64,000 nucleotides of DNA from Methanolinea mesophila. GTDB taxonomy: Archaea > Halobacteriota > Methanomicrobia > Methanomicrobiales > Methanospirillaceae. Made by a program: the position numbers and the translations under genes. Shown piece after piece: positions 62,807 through 64,000 of this stretch (position 1 is its first letter; every line of letters begins with the position of its first letter). The notes under the pieces are model-generated. The model did not search any database. It was not told the origin of the DNA and saw nothing but the letters and a program-made list of their open reading frames with translations. The stretch lies in NCBI RefSeq assembly GCF_017873855.1, contig NZ_JAGGKR010000001.1, forward strand, positions 1,555,529 to 1,619,528, read 5' to 3'.

Positions 62807-63934
62807 ATGGAAGGGAAGAAGATAGGGCGGGAGGACTTTGAAGCGCTCATAAAAGGCGAAAAGGACATCACCTCCTATATCGAACTCGACACCGCGGCCG
62901 GCGTATATTCGGTGTTCGGGGTGAGAACGGCCAGCAATCCCAATTACCTGGTCAAGGCCATTTACGAGATGTACGAGGCGAACCTCAACAGGAAACTCGC
63001 CGTCATGGCCGTGAAAAACCTGTTCCGGTCCGTCGGCCTGGGCTCGGTCGGCCTGAACAACCTGCTCAAAAAGCTCGGGCTCACCCTCAGCCCGTCGGAG
63101 TTCCTGATGCTGGTCTTTACGCTCCAGCACCAGCAGGGCTGGGGAGCCCCGTTCGAGCTCGTGGAGGCGAAAGAGACGCGGGTGGTGCTCCGCACGAAAC
63201 AGACCTTCGAGGCGGCGGTAATGAAAGACTGGCAGATCCCGGTCTGCGGGATCCACCGGGGCTGGATCGAAGGGGTACTCACGGCGGTCACCGGGAAGAA
63301 CTGGTTCTGCCTGGAAACGAAATGCGTCGCGAACGGCGACGAGTACTGCGAGTTCGTGGCGGACCAGCGTGAGGCGAGCTGGAAGTGGAAGGCCGAGGCG
63401 ATTGCCAAGGGCGATTCGGCCATCACCGAGTACATCGAGCACAAACCGCTCGAGGGCAAAATGAAGCTGATCGACGACCCGGTGGTGATCATGCCCCGGT
63501 TCATCTTCACCTCGATGATGAACTCGCTGAAAAAGACCATGGGCGAAGCCCCTGCGAGCGGGGTCAACTACCGGGCCTACATGGAGGTCGGAAAGGAGAA
63601 CGTCCAGCATTACAAAACCATGGGGATTACGAACCCGAACACGCTCTCGGACATGGCGTTTGCCTTCTACTCCCAGATGGGCTGGTTCCGCATCGTAAAG
63701 ATGGAATGGAACGAAGCCAAGAAGTGCAAGACTATCACCCTGGACTACACTGCGGAGTCCGAGGCATTCGGGAAGAGCGAGAAGAACGTCTGTTTCTGCA
63801 CCGCCGGGCTCCTCGCCGGGATCATCGAGGGCGCGTTCGGGATAAAGGTCCAGGGAAAAGAGATCCAGTGCCGCTCGAAGGGCGACCCGCACTGCGTCTT
63901 CACCATCACCAACCGGCAGGACAATAATAAGTAA
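62807..63934 (+). CDS. Protein with two V4R (4-vinyl reductase) domains
   Basis: The 375-residue product is read from ATG 62807; AAGGTGA lies 10 bp upstream and TTATATATT about 25 bp upstream. After an N-terminal part (VFGVRTASNPNYLVKAIYEMYEANLNRKLAVMAVKNLF), the first V4R domain ends with CLETKCVANGDEYCEFV (about 165-180). A second ends with CFCTAGLLAGIIEGAFGIKVQGKEIQCRSKGDPHCVFTI (about 325-370). V4R domains bind small hydrophobic molecules or metals through these Cys residues and are common in methanogen regulators. There is no DNA-binding or kinase domain here, so it is a stand-alone sensor or binding protein. Confidence 0.85.
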   Translation: MEGKKIGREDFEALIKGEKDITSYIELDTAAGVYSVFGVRTASNPNYLVKAIYEMYEANLNRKLAVMAVKNLFRSVGLGSVGLNNLLKKLGLTLSPSEFLMLVFTLQHQQGWGAPFELVEAKETRVVLRTKQTFEAAVMKDWQIPVCGIHRGWIEGVLTAVTGKNWFCLETKCVANGDEYCEFVADQREASWKWKAEAIAKGDSAITEYIEHKPLEGKMKLIDDPVVIMPRFIFTSMMNSLKKTMGEAPASGVNYRAYMEVGKENVQHYKTMGITNPNTLSDMAFAFYSQMGWFRIVKMEWNEAKKCKTITLDYTAESEAFGKSEKNVCFCTAGLLAGIIEGAFGIKVQGKEIQCRSKGDPHCVFTITNRQDNNK

Positions 63935-64000
63935 TTCCCTGCCGAATCTTTTTTCGGGAAGAGCCGGCTCCCTTCATGTTATTCAAAGGGGGAGCAGAGA

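Overview
The window looks like chromosomal DNA of a methanogenic archaeon, most likely a member of the Methanomicrobiales (Methanoregula-like). I infer this from an MTH865-family protein, V4R and PKD/PQQ surface proteins, AGGTGA-type ribosome binding sites, archaeal TATA boxes and an AEP-type primase. I could not check the placement by search. Composition is strongly mosaic: AT-rich blocks at about 1-10,500, 10,800-14,300 and 15,930-18,100 sit in otherwise GC-rich DNA.

The left third (1-22,400) reads as a mobile or plasmid-derived island with defence cargo. Block 1 carries a BREX type 4-like operon (DUF4007 protein, large ATPase with fibronectin repeats, PglZ, short BrxL), then a two-TM protein and a HIT hydrolase. 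Block 2 carries an RnlA-like HEPN ribonuclease, an RNase HIII and a TPR protein in a tight operon. Block 3 carries two overlapping paralogous two-TM proteins. GC-rich backbone genes separate the blocks: a frameshifted gene remnant, three small genes, and an operon of a small protein, a nuclease-fold protein and a 1135-aa primase-helicase. Next to that operon are three iteron-like repeats and an inverted repeat that resemble a replication origin. All three AT-rich blocks end on their right side at nearly the same sequence (ATTC-A-CCCCA-Y-CCC).

From 22.4 to 30.5 kb lie a TIR-like gene divergent from a winged-helix gene plus a DUF3467 gene, with a perfect palindrome between them, and a 1918-aa PQQ-propeller/TIG/PKD surface protein. 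A degraded second copy of the origin-like repeat closes this stretch.

From 30.5 to 64 kb the content is GC-rich and host-like. It includes a voltage-gated K+ channel, PKD surface proteins, three paralogues of one secreted protein family, an LsrF-like aldolase with a zinc alcohol dehydrogenase, and an MTH865 protein divergent from a Cys-containing HTH regulator. It also includes a MerB-like protein with a 10-residue repeat, a C_GCAxxG_C_C protein, a flavodoxin, an iron alcohol dehydrogenase and a PAS sensor kinase that lacks its phospho-accepting His. The rest is a four-gene signalling-type operon, a trypsin-nuclease fusion, a transglutaminase lipoprotein, a 2234-aa beta-helix protein with Gly-rich loops, a HEAT-repeat protein, a small lipoprotein and a double-V4R protein.

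The best candidates for something undescribed are the RnlA-like/RNase HIII/TPR module, the paired two-TM proteins, and the shared boundary motif that seems to mark cargo insertion.
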